Source: Gaiellasilicea sp051005735
GTDB taxonomy: Bacteria > Actinomycetota > Thermoleophilia > Gaiellales > Gaiellaceae
Length of the DNA: 11,927 nt
Reading direction: 5' to 3'
NCBI GenBank assembly: GCA_051005735.1
Contig: JBPCJB010000245.1
Coordinates: 1 to 11,927, forward strand
The translations under genes and the position numbers were made by a program. The notes beneath the pieces are model-generated. The model did not search any database, had not been told where the DNA came from, and saw only the letters and a list, made by a program, of their open reading frames with translations. Below are positions 1 through 6,705 of the stretch, in pieces (position 1 is the stretch's first letter; every line of letters begins with the position of its first letter).

Positions 1-655
<655 letters not shown>

Positions 656-667
656 GACTAGCCAGCG

Positions 668-673
668 AGTCTA
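668..673 (-). promoter_or_regulatory. Possible -10 element TAGACT for mreB
   Basis: On the minus strand TAGACT ends 12 bases before the mreB ATG, within the short gap between two divergent genes. It is the same hexamer found just upstream of maf, xre and ndk. No convincing -35 box lies 16-18 bases further upstream, so this is a -10 call by recurrence and position only. Confidence 0.35.
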
Positions 674-708
674 GCTACGTGCCGTTCGACGTCTGGAACA
701 CTGAGCGG

Positions 709-1563
709 GTGGAGGCCTCGAAGGCGGTGCTGATCACGGGCTGCTCGACCGGGATTGGGCGCGCGACCGCGGAGCGGCTGGCACGCTCCGGCTGGACGGT
801 CTACGCGACTGCGCGGAGCACGGATTCGATCGCGGATCTGGGCCGGGCCGGCTGCCGCCTGCTCGCGCTGGATGTCACCGATGAGGAGTCGATGCGCGCG
901 GCGGTCGCTCGCGTGGAGGAGGCGGAGGGCGCCGTCGGCGTGCTCGTGAACAACGCGGGCTACAGCCTGAGCGGCGCGATCGAGACCGTCCCGCTCGACG
1001 AGGTGCGCCGCCAGTTCGAGACGAATGTGTTCGGGCTCGTGCGCCTCTGCCAGCTCGTCCTGCCGGCGATGCGGCGACAGGGCTTTGGCCGGATCGTGAA
1101 CCTGAGCTCGATGGGCGGCCGGTTCACGTTTCCGGGCGGCGGCTTCTACCACGCATCGAAGCACGCGGTCGAGGCGCTCTCGGACGCGCTCCGTTTCGAG
1201 GTGCAGGGCTTCGGCATCGACGTCGTCGTGATCGAGCCGGGCTTGATCCGGACGGGCTTCGCAGACGCCGCGGTCGGCACGATCGCGGATCGCTCGGAGG
1301 ATCCAGCCGGTCCCTACGACGGCTTCAACCAGGCAGTCGCGGCGGCCACGGCCGGCTCCTACCGGAGCGGAATCGGGCGGACGCTCGGCGGCGGGCCGGA
1401 GACGGTCGCGCGCGCAATCGATCGCGCGATCTCGGCTCGCCGGCCGCACACGCGCTACCGCGTCACCGGCTCCGCTCGGCTCTTCCTGACGCTGCGGCGA
1501 GTGCTCCCAGACCGGCTCTGGGACGCGATGGTCTCGCGAACCTTTCCTCAGCCGAAGCCGTAG
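709..1563 (+). CDS. Short-chain dehydrogenase/reductase (SDR) family oxidoreductase
   Basis: This is a classical NAD(P)-dependent SDR of 284 residues with a Rossmann fold. Visible motifs are the cofactor loop TGCSTGIG (residues 10-17), LDVTD (acidic adenine-binding site), NNAG (81-84), the active-site Asn in ETNVFG (N106), and the catalytic Ser in NLSS (S134), Tyr147 and Lys151 (YHASK). VIEPGLIRTGF follows the active site as usual. The C-terminal extension past residue 200 resembles SDRs acting on lipophilic or steroid-like substrates, but the substrate cannot be read from the sequence. GTG at 709 is preferred because it places the first strand (KAVLIT) at the usual distance from the N-terminus and leaves 53 bases for divergent promoters; an upstream in-frame GTG at 679 would add ten residues. 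The stop overlaps the maf coding end by 16 bases, tail to tail. Confidence 0.88.
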   Translation: MEASKAVLITGCSTGIGRATAERLARSGWTVYATARSTDSIADLGRAGCRLLALDVTDEESMRAAVARVEEAEGAVGVLVNNAGYSLSGAIETVPLDEVRRQFETNVFGLVRLCQLVLPAMRRQGFGRIVNLSSMGGRFTFPGGGFYHASKHAVEALSDALRFEVQGFGIDVVVIEPGLIRTGFADAAVGTIADRSEDPAGPYDGFNQAVAAATAGSYRSGIGRTLGGGPETVARAIDRAISARRPHTRYRVTGSARLFLTLRRVLPDRLWDAMVSRTFPQPKP

Positions 1564-2141
1564 AGACCCGGGAAGCGCTCGGCGAGGAGGCGGACGAGCA
1601 ACGCGGCCGGGAGCCCGACGACGTTCAGGTAGTCGCCCTCGATTCGCTCGACAAGTGCGGCGCCACGACCTTGGATCGCGTAGGCGCCGGCGCGGCCTTC
1701 CCACTCGCCGCAGGCGAGATATGCGCCAAGGTCGCGTGCGGTGAGCTGCCTGAACGTCACGTGCGTCGAGTCGTGCTCGACGAGCTCCCAGCCGGGGGTC
1801 AGGAGACAGAGACCGGAGACGACGACGTGGGTCTCGCCGGCGAGCGCCTCGAGCATCTGCTCCGCGTCGGTCGCGTCGGTCGGCTTGCCGAAGCTCGCGC
1901 CGCCGAGCGAGACGGCGGTGTCGACGGCCAGCACCGGCCGCTCGCCGGCCTGCGCGGCGACAGAGCGCGCCTTGCCGAGCGCGTGCTCTCGGACGAGCTT
2001 CACCGCGTCGGCATCCGGACGGTCGTGCTCGACGTAGTCCGGCGCGACGATCTCGTAGGGAAGCCCGAGCTGGTCGAGGATCGCGCGGCGCTGCGGACTG
2101 GTGGAGGCGAGCAAGAGCGGCGGCGTGGGGCTGGAACTCAT
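1548..2141 (-). CDS. maf: Maf-like nucleoside triphosphate pyrophosphatase
   Basis: Maf proteins hydrolyse non-canonical or modified nucleoside triphosphates to the monophosphate and pyrophosphate, and were first described as septum-formation inhibitors. The 197-residue product has the family length. It shows the N-terminal substrate loop LASTSPQRRAIL (residues 11-22), the catalytic acidic site AVDTAV (D74), FGKP (84-87), HVVVSGLCL, TFRQLT and the C-terminal AGAYAIQGRGA...GDYLNVVGLP block. In the canonical loop the residues after SP are RR; here they are QRR. The gene is often close to mreB in bacteria, which fits its position here. TAGACT ends 6 bases before the ATG with no Shine-Dalgarno, suggesting a leaderless mRNA. 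Its 3' end overlaps the convergent dehydrogenase by 16 bases, so the two cannot have a terminator between their reading frames. Confidence 0.92.
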   Translation of the reverse strand: MSSSPTPPLLLASTSPQRRAILDQLGLPYEIVAPDYVEHDRPDADAVKLVREHALGKARSVAAQAGERPVLAVDTAVSLGGASFGKPTDATDAEQMLEALAGETHVVVSGLCLLTPGWELVEHDSTHVTFRQLTARDLGAYLACGEWEGRAGAYAIQGRGAALVERIEGDYLNVVGLPAALLVRLLAERFPGLYGFG

Positions 2142-2147
2142 CGCGAA

Positions 2148-2153
2148 AGTCTA
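2148..2153 (-). promoter_or_regulatory. -10 element TAGACT for leaderless maf
   Basis: On the minus strand TAGACT is followed by six bases (ttcgcg) and then the maf ATG. A -10 box at this distance places the transcription start at or next to the A of ATG, the known arrangement for leaderless actinobacterial transcripts. No good -35 match is visible, and the upstream palindrome at 2159-2174 covers the spacer. Confidence 0.55.
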
Positions 2154-2158
2154 CTCCG

Positions 2159-2174
2159 GCCACATATCTGTGGC
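2159..2174. promoter_or_regulatory. Inverted repeat GCCACA-N4-TGTGGC, candidate XRE operator
   Basis: This is a perfect 6-bp inverted repeat with the four-base centre tatc, midway between the divergent maf and xre start codons. It lies between the two outward-facing TAGACT -10 boxes (2153-2148 minus, 2175-2180 plus), so it occupies the -10/-35 spacer of both promoters. A dimeric XRE repressor bound here could shut off its own gene and possibly maf. The palindrome is seen directly; its binding by the neighbouring regulator is inferred. Confidence 0.5.
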
Positions 2175-2180
2175 TAGACT
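2175..2180 (+). promoter_or_regulatory. -10 element TAGACT for leaderless xre
   Basis: TAGACT is followed by five bases (gcctt) and then the xre ATG. The spacing again predicts a transcript beginning at the start codon. It forms a mirror image with the TAGACT of maf on the other strand. Confidence 0.55.
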
Positions 2181-2185
2181 GCCTT

Positions 2186-2521
2186 ATGGTCAGCGGCGAT
2201 CTCCTGCGCGAGGCCCGCTTGCGCGCCGGGCTCTCGCAGGCCGAGCTGGCGCGGCGCGCCGGCAAGGCGCGCTCGGCGATCGGCCGCTGGGAGCGGGGCG
2301 AGGTGCTCCCGAGCTTCGAGACGCTGCGCGAGCTCGTCCGCGCCTGCGGGCTCGACATCGGCTACGGCCTCTACAAGTACGACGACCACGATGCGCTGCT
2401 CGTCAGGGACTCGCTTCGCTCGTCTCCCATCCAGAGACTCAGATCGGGGGTTCGAGCGGCCAATATGCTCCATCGAGCAGCCGTCAGAGCGGCAGCAGCG
2501 GATGACGGACGAGCAGTCTGA
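2186..2521 (+). CDS. XRE-family helix-turn-helix transcriptional regulator
   Basis: The 111-residue protein carries one Cro/C1-type helix-turn-helix in its N-terminal half (about residues 6-57). The recognition core SQAELARRAGKARSAIGRWERG (17-38) has the conserved Q18, A22, G26 and WE of the fold. The rest (DIGYGLYKYDDHDALLVRD...) is a short C-terminal tail ending in an R/A-rich stretch with no recognised domain. The ATG at 2186 is fixed by the -10 box five bases upstream; there is no Shine-Dalgarno. The last 20 bases overlap the start of the nucleotidyltransferase gene, so the pair forms a coupled bicistron. By its position it is the likely DNA-binding antitoxin or repressor of that pair, with the palindrome at 2159-2174 as operator. 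G+C falls visibly in its 3' third, suggesting later acquisition than the flanking core genes. Confidence 0.85.
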   Translation: MVSGDLLREARLRAGLSQAELARRAGKARSAIGRWERGEVLPSFETLRELVRACGLDIGYGLYKYDDHDALLVRDSLRSSPIQRLRSGVRAANMLHRAAVRAAAADDGRAV

Positions 2522-3014
2522 CTTCGAGCCGTGGCCCATCCTCGCCGCGCTCGAACTGCATGGCGTCGAGTACGTCGTGATCGGCGGGATCGCCGCGGTC
2601 ATACGAGGCGTCCCGTTCGTCACGAGAGACCTCGATGTGTCCCCGCGACGGGACCGTGACAACCTGGATCGGCTCGCTGCTGCGCTCCTCGAGCTCGAAG
2701 CAACACCAAAGATTGTCGGCCGACCGAATGGTCTCGACGTTCCGCTTGAGGGTGCGATGATCGCGGGCTTCGCCAACCTGTCGCTCGACACCCCCCACGG
2801 GCAGCTCGATCTGGTGCTCCTGCCCGATGGAACACGCGGCTACGACGACCTCGTTCGTTCGGCGACCCGGATCGAAGTGGACGCAAGCCTGAGCGTGCTG
2901 GTGGCGGCGCTCGCCGATGTCATTCGCTCGAAGGCCGCCGCCGGGCGTCCCAAGGATCAAGCCCAGCTGCCGATCCTGCGCGAGACGCTGGAGCAGAGCC
3001 GGCGCGAGCCCTAG
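2502..3014 (+). CDS. Nucleotidyltransferase-fold protein (MNT / AbiEii-like), putative toxin or modifier
   Basis: This 170-residue protein has the layout of the minimal polbeta-type nucleotidyltransferase fold: a first strand ending in VVIGGIAAVIRG (GG at residues 28-29), then TRDLDV with paired carboxylates D43 and D45, and a third acidic position in GQLDLVL (D103). The C-terminal segment DVIRSKAAAGRPKDQAQLPIL (K144, R149, K151, D152) is typical of AbiEii-like relatives. Such enzymes transfer NMP to protein or tRNA; several are toxins of toxin-antitoxin or abortive-infection modules, but the substrate here is unknown. ATG 2502 is preferred: an upstream frame to 2391 exists but reads as noise. 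The start overlaps the xre stop by 20 bases with no Shine-Dalgarno, implying coupled translation. No HEPN partner is present. G+C looks lower than in the flanking genes. Its stop touches the end of the convergent methyltransferase gene. Confidence 0.8.
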   Translation: MTDEQSDFEPWPILAALELHGVEYVVIGGIAAVIRGVPFVTRDLDVSPRRDRDNLDRLAAALLELEATPKIVGRPNGLDVPLEGAMIAGFANLSLDTPHGQLDLVLLPDGTRGYDDLVRSATRIEVDASLSVLVAALADVIRSKAAAGRPKDQAQLPILRETLEQSRREP

Positions 3015-3779
3015 TTAGCTCAGGCCTTTCCGGACCTTCCAGATCTGCTCCATCGGCCAGCGCCGCGCCCACGCCCTCTGGGCTTCCGAGCGATAGGTCG
3101 AGGGCGCGCCTTCGGGAGGCCGCACCTCGATCAGGTCCTCGACGACGAGCCCGTTCGCGGCGAAGAGCCGGATCCACTCGCCGTAGGGGAGCATGAACTC
3201 GACCGCGCCCTCCGGATCGTCCCAGCGGTGCATCCCGAAATAGTCGGCGCGAAGCGCCTCCGCCTCCTCGTCGGTCGTCTCGTCGTAGGTCGCCCACGCC
3301 CAGGGCGTGCCTCCGCTCCAGGCGAGGAGGCCTCCCGAACGCAGGATGCGCGCGACCTCGGGCACGGTCAGGAACGGGTCGGCGAAGGTCATCGCGCCCC
3401 AGTCGCACATGACGACGTCGAAGCTGCCGCTCTCGAAGGGCGTCCTCTCGGCCGTGCCGTGGACGAGCGGGAACTCGACGCCGGCCTCCTCGTTCGCCTT
3501 CCGCGCCCACTCGAGCCGCTTCTCCGAGTTGTCGATCCCGACGGGCCGAGCCCCGGCGGCGAGGAGCGCCCGCGACCACTCGGCGGCGCCGCAGCCGAGC
3601 TCGAGCACGTCCTTGTCCGCCACCTCTCCAAGCACCCGCAGCTCGCTCTCCGGGATCTGCCACAGCCCCCAGGCCATCCCTTCCGCGATGAACTCCGCGT
3701 TGCGCTCGTGGTACTCGTCGCTCTGCCGATCCCAGTACTCGCGGTTCCGCGCCGCTTGGTCGGTCAGCTCCTCAGACAA
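3015..3779 (-). CDS. Class I SAM-dependent methyltransferase
   Basis: The 254-residue protein is a cytosolic class I (Rossmann-fold) methyltransferase. Motif I is VLELGCGAAEWS (58-69), the ribose-binding acidic residue is D83 in VGIDNSE, FDVVMCDWGAMTF (120-132) is the post-motif strand with the usual region IV, and RILRSGGLLAWS (144-155) is the loop and strand that follow. The family (UbiE/Methyltransf_11-like) acts on small molecules such as lipids or cofactors; the acceptor is not identifiable. It has no DNA-methylase motif. The start must be the TTG at 3779, because no ATG or GTG lies in frame near the N-terminus; this overlaps the ndk stop by 8 bases. It therefore depends on ndk translation and is the last gene of the minus-strand run. 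The stop codon directly abuts that of the convergent nucleotidyltransferase. Confidence 0.87.
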   Translation of the reverse strand: MSEELTDQAARNREYWDRQSDEYHERNAEFIAEGMAWGLWQIPESELRVLGEVADKDVLELGCGAAEWSRALLAAGARPVGIDNSEKRLEWARKANEEAGVEFPLVHGTAERTPFESGSFDVVMCDWGAMTFADPFLTVPEVARILRSGGLLAWSGGTPWAWATYDETTDEEAEALRADYFGMHRWDDPEGAVEFMLPYGEWIRLFAANGLVVEDLIEVRPPEGAPSTYRSEAQRAWARRWPMEQIWKVRKGLS

Positions 3780-4188
3780 GACCGTCAGGAAAGAACAGGC
3801 CGAGCTCTCGCTTCGCGCTCGCCTTCGAGTCCGAGCCGTGGACGATGTTCTCGGAGAGCTCGAGCGCGAAGTCGCCGCGAATCGTCCCGGGCGCAGAGTC
3901 GAGCGGGTTCGTCGCGCCCATCATCGTCCGAACCGTCGCGATCGCGGACTCGCCGCGGACGGCGAGCGCAAGCACCGGGCCTGAGGTGATGAACGAGACG
4001 AGGTCGCCGAAGAACGGCTTGCCCTTGTGCTCGGCGTAGTGCTGCTGCGCGAGTCCACGCGGGATCTTCAGGAGCCGGGCGCCGCGCAGCTCGAAGCCGC
4101 GGCGCTCGAGGCGCGCGACGATCTCTCCGGCCAGTGCCCGCCGGATCCCGTCCGGCTTCACGAGCACGAGTGTGGTCTCGACCGCCAT
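3772..4188 (-). CDS. ndk: Nucleoside diphosphate kinase
   Basis: NDK transfers the gamma phosphate of ATP to nucleoside diphosphates through a phosphohistidine and balances the NTP and dNTP pools. The 138-residue product is full length. It has the N-terminal VKPDGIRR (Lys11), YAEHKGKPFF (51-60), the MMGATNP block (89-95), and the active-site signature SENIVHGSDS with catalytic His117. It lies 13 bases downstream of the zinc-ribbon gene and overlaps the methyltransferase downstream. No Shine-Dalgarno precedes the ATG; instead TAGACT, overlapping the zinc-ribbon stop codon, ends 10 bases before it, so it may have its own start as well as read-through from folC. ndk downstream of valS-folC is the conserved actinobacterial order. 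Confidence 0.97.
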   Translation of the reverse strand: MAVETTLVLVKPDGIRRALAGEIVARLERRGFELRGARLLKIPRGLAQQHYAEHKGKPFFGDLVSFITSGPVLALAVRGESAIATVRTMMGATNPLDSAPGTIRGDFALELSENIVHGSDSKASAKRELGLFFPDGLV

Positions 4189-4198
4189 AGAGCGCGGC

Positions 4199-4204
4199 AG
4201 TCTA
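4199..4204 (-). promoter_or_regulatory. Possible internal -10 element TAGACT for ndk
   Basis: TAGACT on the minus strand ends 10 bases before the ndk ATG, and its first three bases are the TAG stop codon of the upstream zinc-ribbon gene. It matches the hexamer at the maf and xre starts. No matching -35 box was found, so a stop codon forming the motif by chance remains possible. Confidence 0.35.
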
Positions 4205-4762
4205 CTCAGGTCCGGCGGCCCGCCTGCGAGGGGCGGTCCAGGAGTCGGCGAGCGTGTCGTCGACTCCGGGCAGCCCCGTGCTCGCGACCGGGGTCGCGCA
4301 GTACGGGCAGATCTGCCAGAGCGCCTCGAGCGGGCTCGCGCACTTGACGCAGGCCTGCTTCAGCTTCGAGGTGCAGACCGGACAGACGAGGAACGACGCC
4401 TCGACCTCTGCCCGGCAGACCGGGCAGTGGAGCTCCTGCCGGGAGAGCCGGTCCTCCATGGCCTGGATCTCGAGCTCGCGCTCGCGGACGTCCTCGAGGT
4501 ACTCCGGCGGGCGCAGGAACATGTAGATGATCGCGCCGATGAAGGGGGCGGCGAGCGCGAGCAGGACGGCCATCCCGACGAGCAACCCGTCGTCCACCCG
4601 CCGGCGCGCGTCCTTGAAGACCCAGTACGCCGTCGCGAGCCAGAACACGACGACGAAGAAGATCGTCATGTTGCGCAGGATCATCCACGCCCCCGAGTCG
4701 AAGAAGTCGTTGACTCCGCCGAAGAGATTGTCGTTCGTCGTTGTGGTCTTGGCGATGATCAC
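4202..4762 (-). CDS. Two-TM membrane protein with double zinc ribbon
   Basis: This 186-residue protein has two transmembrane helices (about residues 31-49 and 60-83). A charged, probably helical linker (EYLEDVRERELEIQAMEDRLS) follows, then a cytoplasmic double zinc ribbon with four Cys pairs: CPVC (113-116), CPVC (127-130), CVKC (138-141) and CPYC (152-155). The order 2TM - linker - DZR is known from many actinobacterial hypothetical proteins; the job is unknown, and a scaffolding or regulatory role at the membrane is only a guess. The start codon shares ATGA with the stop of the 37-residue membrane peptide upstream, so the two are translationally coupled and may act together. The position between folC and ndk corresponds to that of another small membrane protein (a DUF4233 gene) in Streptomyces, without evident similarity. 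Confidence 0.85.
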   Translation of the reverse strand: MIIAKTTTTNDNLFGGVNDFFDSGAWMILRNMTIFFVVVFWLATAYWVFKDARRRVDDGLLVGMAVLLALAAPFIGAIIYMFLRPPEYLEDVRERELEIQAMEDRLSRQELHCPVCRAEVEASFLVCPVCTSKLKQACVKCASPLEALWQICPYCATPVASTGLPGVDDTLADSWTAPRRRAAGPE

Positions 4763-4872
4763 AGCAGGAGCTTGCCCACGATATAGCCAACCGCGAACGC
4801 CGAGCCCACGATCAATGCGAGCGCTGTGGTCGCGAGGGTGATGACGGCGATCCGCTCCCGAGCCTTCGTCAT
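4759..4872 (-). CDS. Small single-pass membrane peptide, 37 residues
   Basis: A short reading frame fills the gap between folC and the zinc-ribbon gene. It starts MTKARERIAVIT with a basic N-terminus, continues through one hydrophobic segment (about residues 9-32, with a GxxxxxGYIVG pattern) and ends KLLL. ATG 4872 lies one base after the folC stop (TGAgATG) and the stop overlaps the next ATG as ATGA, exactly the packing expected of an operon gene. The basic N-terminus followed by a TM helix predicts N-in topology. No family is recognised. Given the neighbour's two TM helices, a subunit or assembly partner of the zinc-ribbon protein is a reasonable inference. The alternative is a non-coding spacer that happens to be open, which the double coupling makes less likely. 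Confidence 0.65.
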   Translation of the reverse strand: MTKARERIAVITLATTALALIVGSAFAVGYIVGKLLL

Positions 4873-4873
4873 C

Positions 4874-5941
4874 TCAGCCGCCGTTCCTGGCCGGCTCGGA
4901 CGAAGCCAGATCGGCGAGCAGATAAAGGGAGCCCGTGACGAGCACCGGGCCGAGCTCGCGCGCGCGGGCGAGAGCGGCGGCCGACTCGGGGATGGTCTCT
5001 ACGTGCGCGAAGTGCAGTGACGCCCGGCTCGCGAGCTCGTCGGCGGGGAGCGTTCGCGCGTTCGAGGACTCCGTCGCGACGAGCCGCTGGGAGATCGTGG
5101 CGAGCTCCGCGAGCATCGAGTCGACATCCTTGTCGGCCAGCACGGAGACGCAGAGGACATAGTCCGCAGGAGGCAGCCTGCGGACCAGCCAGGCCGCGCC
5201 CTCGGCATTGTGGGCGCCGTCCCAGAGCTCGCTCTCGCCGCGGCGCTCGAGTCGGCCGGGAAGCGCGACCTCCACCTCGCGCTCGAGCGGCCGGCCGACG
5301 AACGCGCTTGCCGCCTCGCGGGCGCCGCCGACGACGACGTTCGGCCCGGCCAGCGCGGCGAACTCCTCGTCGGGCAGCACGGCAACTGTGCCCTCCTGGA
5401 CGACGGCGAGCTTCTCGGCCGCGATCTGCTCACGTGTCTCGCCGAGGACGTCGGTGTGCTCGAGGCCGACGTTCGTGAGCAGGACGACGTGACTGCGGAG
5501 CACATTTGTAGCGTCGAGCCGCCCGCCGAGACCCGCTTCGACGACGGCGACGTCGATTCCGCGTTCCGCGAACTCGGTGAAGGCGGCTGCGCACATCGTC
5601 TCGAACTGCGTCGCGCCCTGCTGCTCGGAGGCCGGGCGGACGCGCGCGATCGCCGCCTCGATATCGGCCTCGGCGCCGTCGACCGTAATCCGCTCGGCCC
5701 ATGTGCGCACATGTGGCGAGACGGTCGCGCCGACCGAGAGACCCTCCGCGAGGAGCAGCGCCTCGATCGTCCGCGTCGCCGTCGATTTCCCGTTCGTGCC
5801 GACGACGTGGATCGCCGGATAGGCGAGCTGTGGGTCGCCGAGGCTCGCGAGGAGCGCGCGCATCCTGCCGAGGCCGAAGCCGTCCGTCGGCCAAGGGCTC
5901 AGCGACGCGAGCCATTCGACGTGAGTCCCGGCGCCGCTCAT
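4874..5941 (-). CDS. folC: Folylpolyglutamate synthase / dihydrofolate synthase, short form
   Basis: FolC adds glutamate to dihydropteroate and/or tetrahydrofolate in an ATP-dependent, Mur-ligase-like reaction. Visible motifs are FGLGRM (22-27), the P-loop VGTNGKST (47-54), SPHVRTWAERI (75-85), EAGLGGRLDATN (135-146), TNVGLEHTDVLG, EKLAV with the likely carbamylated Lys177, PGRLE (228-232), DGAHN (241-245) and a C-terminal VTGSLYLLADL. At 355 residues it is 60-80 shorter than E. coli-type enzymes. The shortage lies between residues 190 and 230, where the usual HQ-x-x-N-AALA stretch is reduced to GAREAASAFVGRPL. The start at 5941 shares ATGA with the stop of the phosphoesterase upstream. A longer frame continues upstream to 6421 but is only the antisense shadow of that gene. 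Next in the operon is the 37-residue peptide. Confidence 0.93.
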   Translation of the reverse strand: MSGAGTHVEWLASLSPWPTDGFGLGRMRALLASLGDPQLAYPAIHVVGTNGKSTATRTIEALLLAEGLSVGATVSPHVRTWAERITVDGAEADIEAAIARVRPASEQQGATQFETMCAAAFTEFAERGIDVAVVEAGLGGRLDATNVLRSHVVLLTNVGLEHTDVLGETREQIAAEKLAVVQEGTVAVLPDEEFAALAGPNVVVGGAREAASAFVGRPLEREVEVALPGRLERRGESELWDGAHNAEGAAWLVRRLPPADYVLCVSVLADKDVDSMLAELATISQRLVATESSNARTLPADELASRASLHFAHVETIPESAAALARARELGPVLVTGSLYLLADLASSEPARNGG

Positions 5942-6705
5942 CCGGCAAAAACGCGGCTCTCGGCGTCCTCGATCACCTCGGCTGCGGTGGGCGGTGAGAG
6001 CAGAAGCTCTACCATCCGATCGGTCGACGGGTCGCCCGAGGCGCAGTAGCGCCTGACGGCCGTGTCGAGGTCGTACTCGGTGCGCCGAAACTCGACGCTC
6101 GGCCCGAGCAACGCCCAGTACGCGCCGCGCTCGTCCTCGTAGGGCATGCCGACGCTGCCCGGGTTGAGCAGCCGCTTGCCGAGAGCGGTGCGCTGGTACT
6201 TGAGGTGCGTGTGTGCCGTGACTACGAGCTCGGCATCGACGCCTGCGAGCGCCTCGTGCAGCCGTTCCACGGGCGTCTCCACCGTGACGCACTCCTCGTC
6301 GCTCCGCGGTGAGCCGTGGCAGAAGAGCGTGCGCCCGATCCCGTCGATCTCGATGAAGACCTGCTGCGGGAACGTCGCGAGCAGCTCGTGCCCCTCCGGC
6401 CCGTGCCTTTCGACCATCCACGCCTCGCGTGGGGTCGGCTCGGCGGACGAGCCGACCGCGAGCTCGACGAGCTTCCGGTCGGCGTTGCCGCGAACGCAGT
6501 GGAGGCGGCTCGCCCAGGGTTCGAGGAGCGCGAGCGTCTCGCGCGGCTCGGGTCCCCAGGTCAGGTCGCCGCAGTGGACGACGAGATCCGGGTTCTCGCG
6601 TTCCAGCTCAGCAAGGACGGCGGCGAGAGCGGTGGCGTTGCCGTGGACGTCGGCGAGCACCGCAACCCGCCGCGGCCGGAGGCCGGAGGGGCTAGCGAAC
6701 GTCAT
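5938..6705 (-). CDS. Calcineurin-like metallophosphoesterase
   Basis: This 255-residue enzyme has all five metal-binding blocks of the two-metal phosphoesterase fold: ADVHGN (D19, H21), HCGD (D47), RGNAD (N74), FCHGSP (H130) and TAHTHL (H165, H167). NPGSVGMPYEDERGAYW near the C-terminus is typical of the YfcE/YmdB-like branch, which hydrolyses phosphodiesters or phosphomonoesters of small molecules; the natural substrate is unknown. GNAD and AHTH replace the common GNHD and GHTH, both accepted variants. The ATG at 6705 lies inside the end of valS (14-base overlap) and the stop overlaps the folC start as ATGA, so the enzyme is embedded between two core genes and expressed with them. A start further in (before VAVLADVH) cannot be excluded. 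Confidence 0.88.
   Translation of the reverse strand: MTFASPSGLRPRRVAVLADVHGNATALAAVLAELERENPDLVVHCGDLTWGPEPRETLALLEPWASRLHCVRGNADRKLVELAVGSSAEPTPREAWMVERHGPEGHELLATFPQQVFIEIDGIGRTLFCHGSPRSDEECVTVETPVERLHEALAGVDAELVVTAHTHLKYQRTALGKRLLNPGSVGMPYEDERGAYWALLGPSVEFRRTEYDLDTAVRRYCASGDPSTDRMVELLLSPPTAAEVIEDAESRVFAG

Noticed and set aside
658..2358. A 566-codon minus-strand frame across the dehydrogenase, maf and xre genes
   Set aside because: Arg/Ala-rich shadow with no recognisable domain, covering three genes with clear families in other frames.
3015..3779. The methyltransferase as part of a restriction or defence cassette with the XRE/nucleotidyltransferase pair
   Set aside because: It lacks DNA-methylase motifs (no NPPY/DPPY or PCQ), is on the other strand, and is coupled to ndk rather than to the pair.
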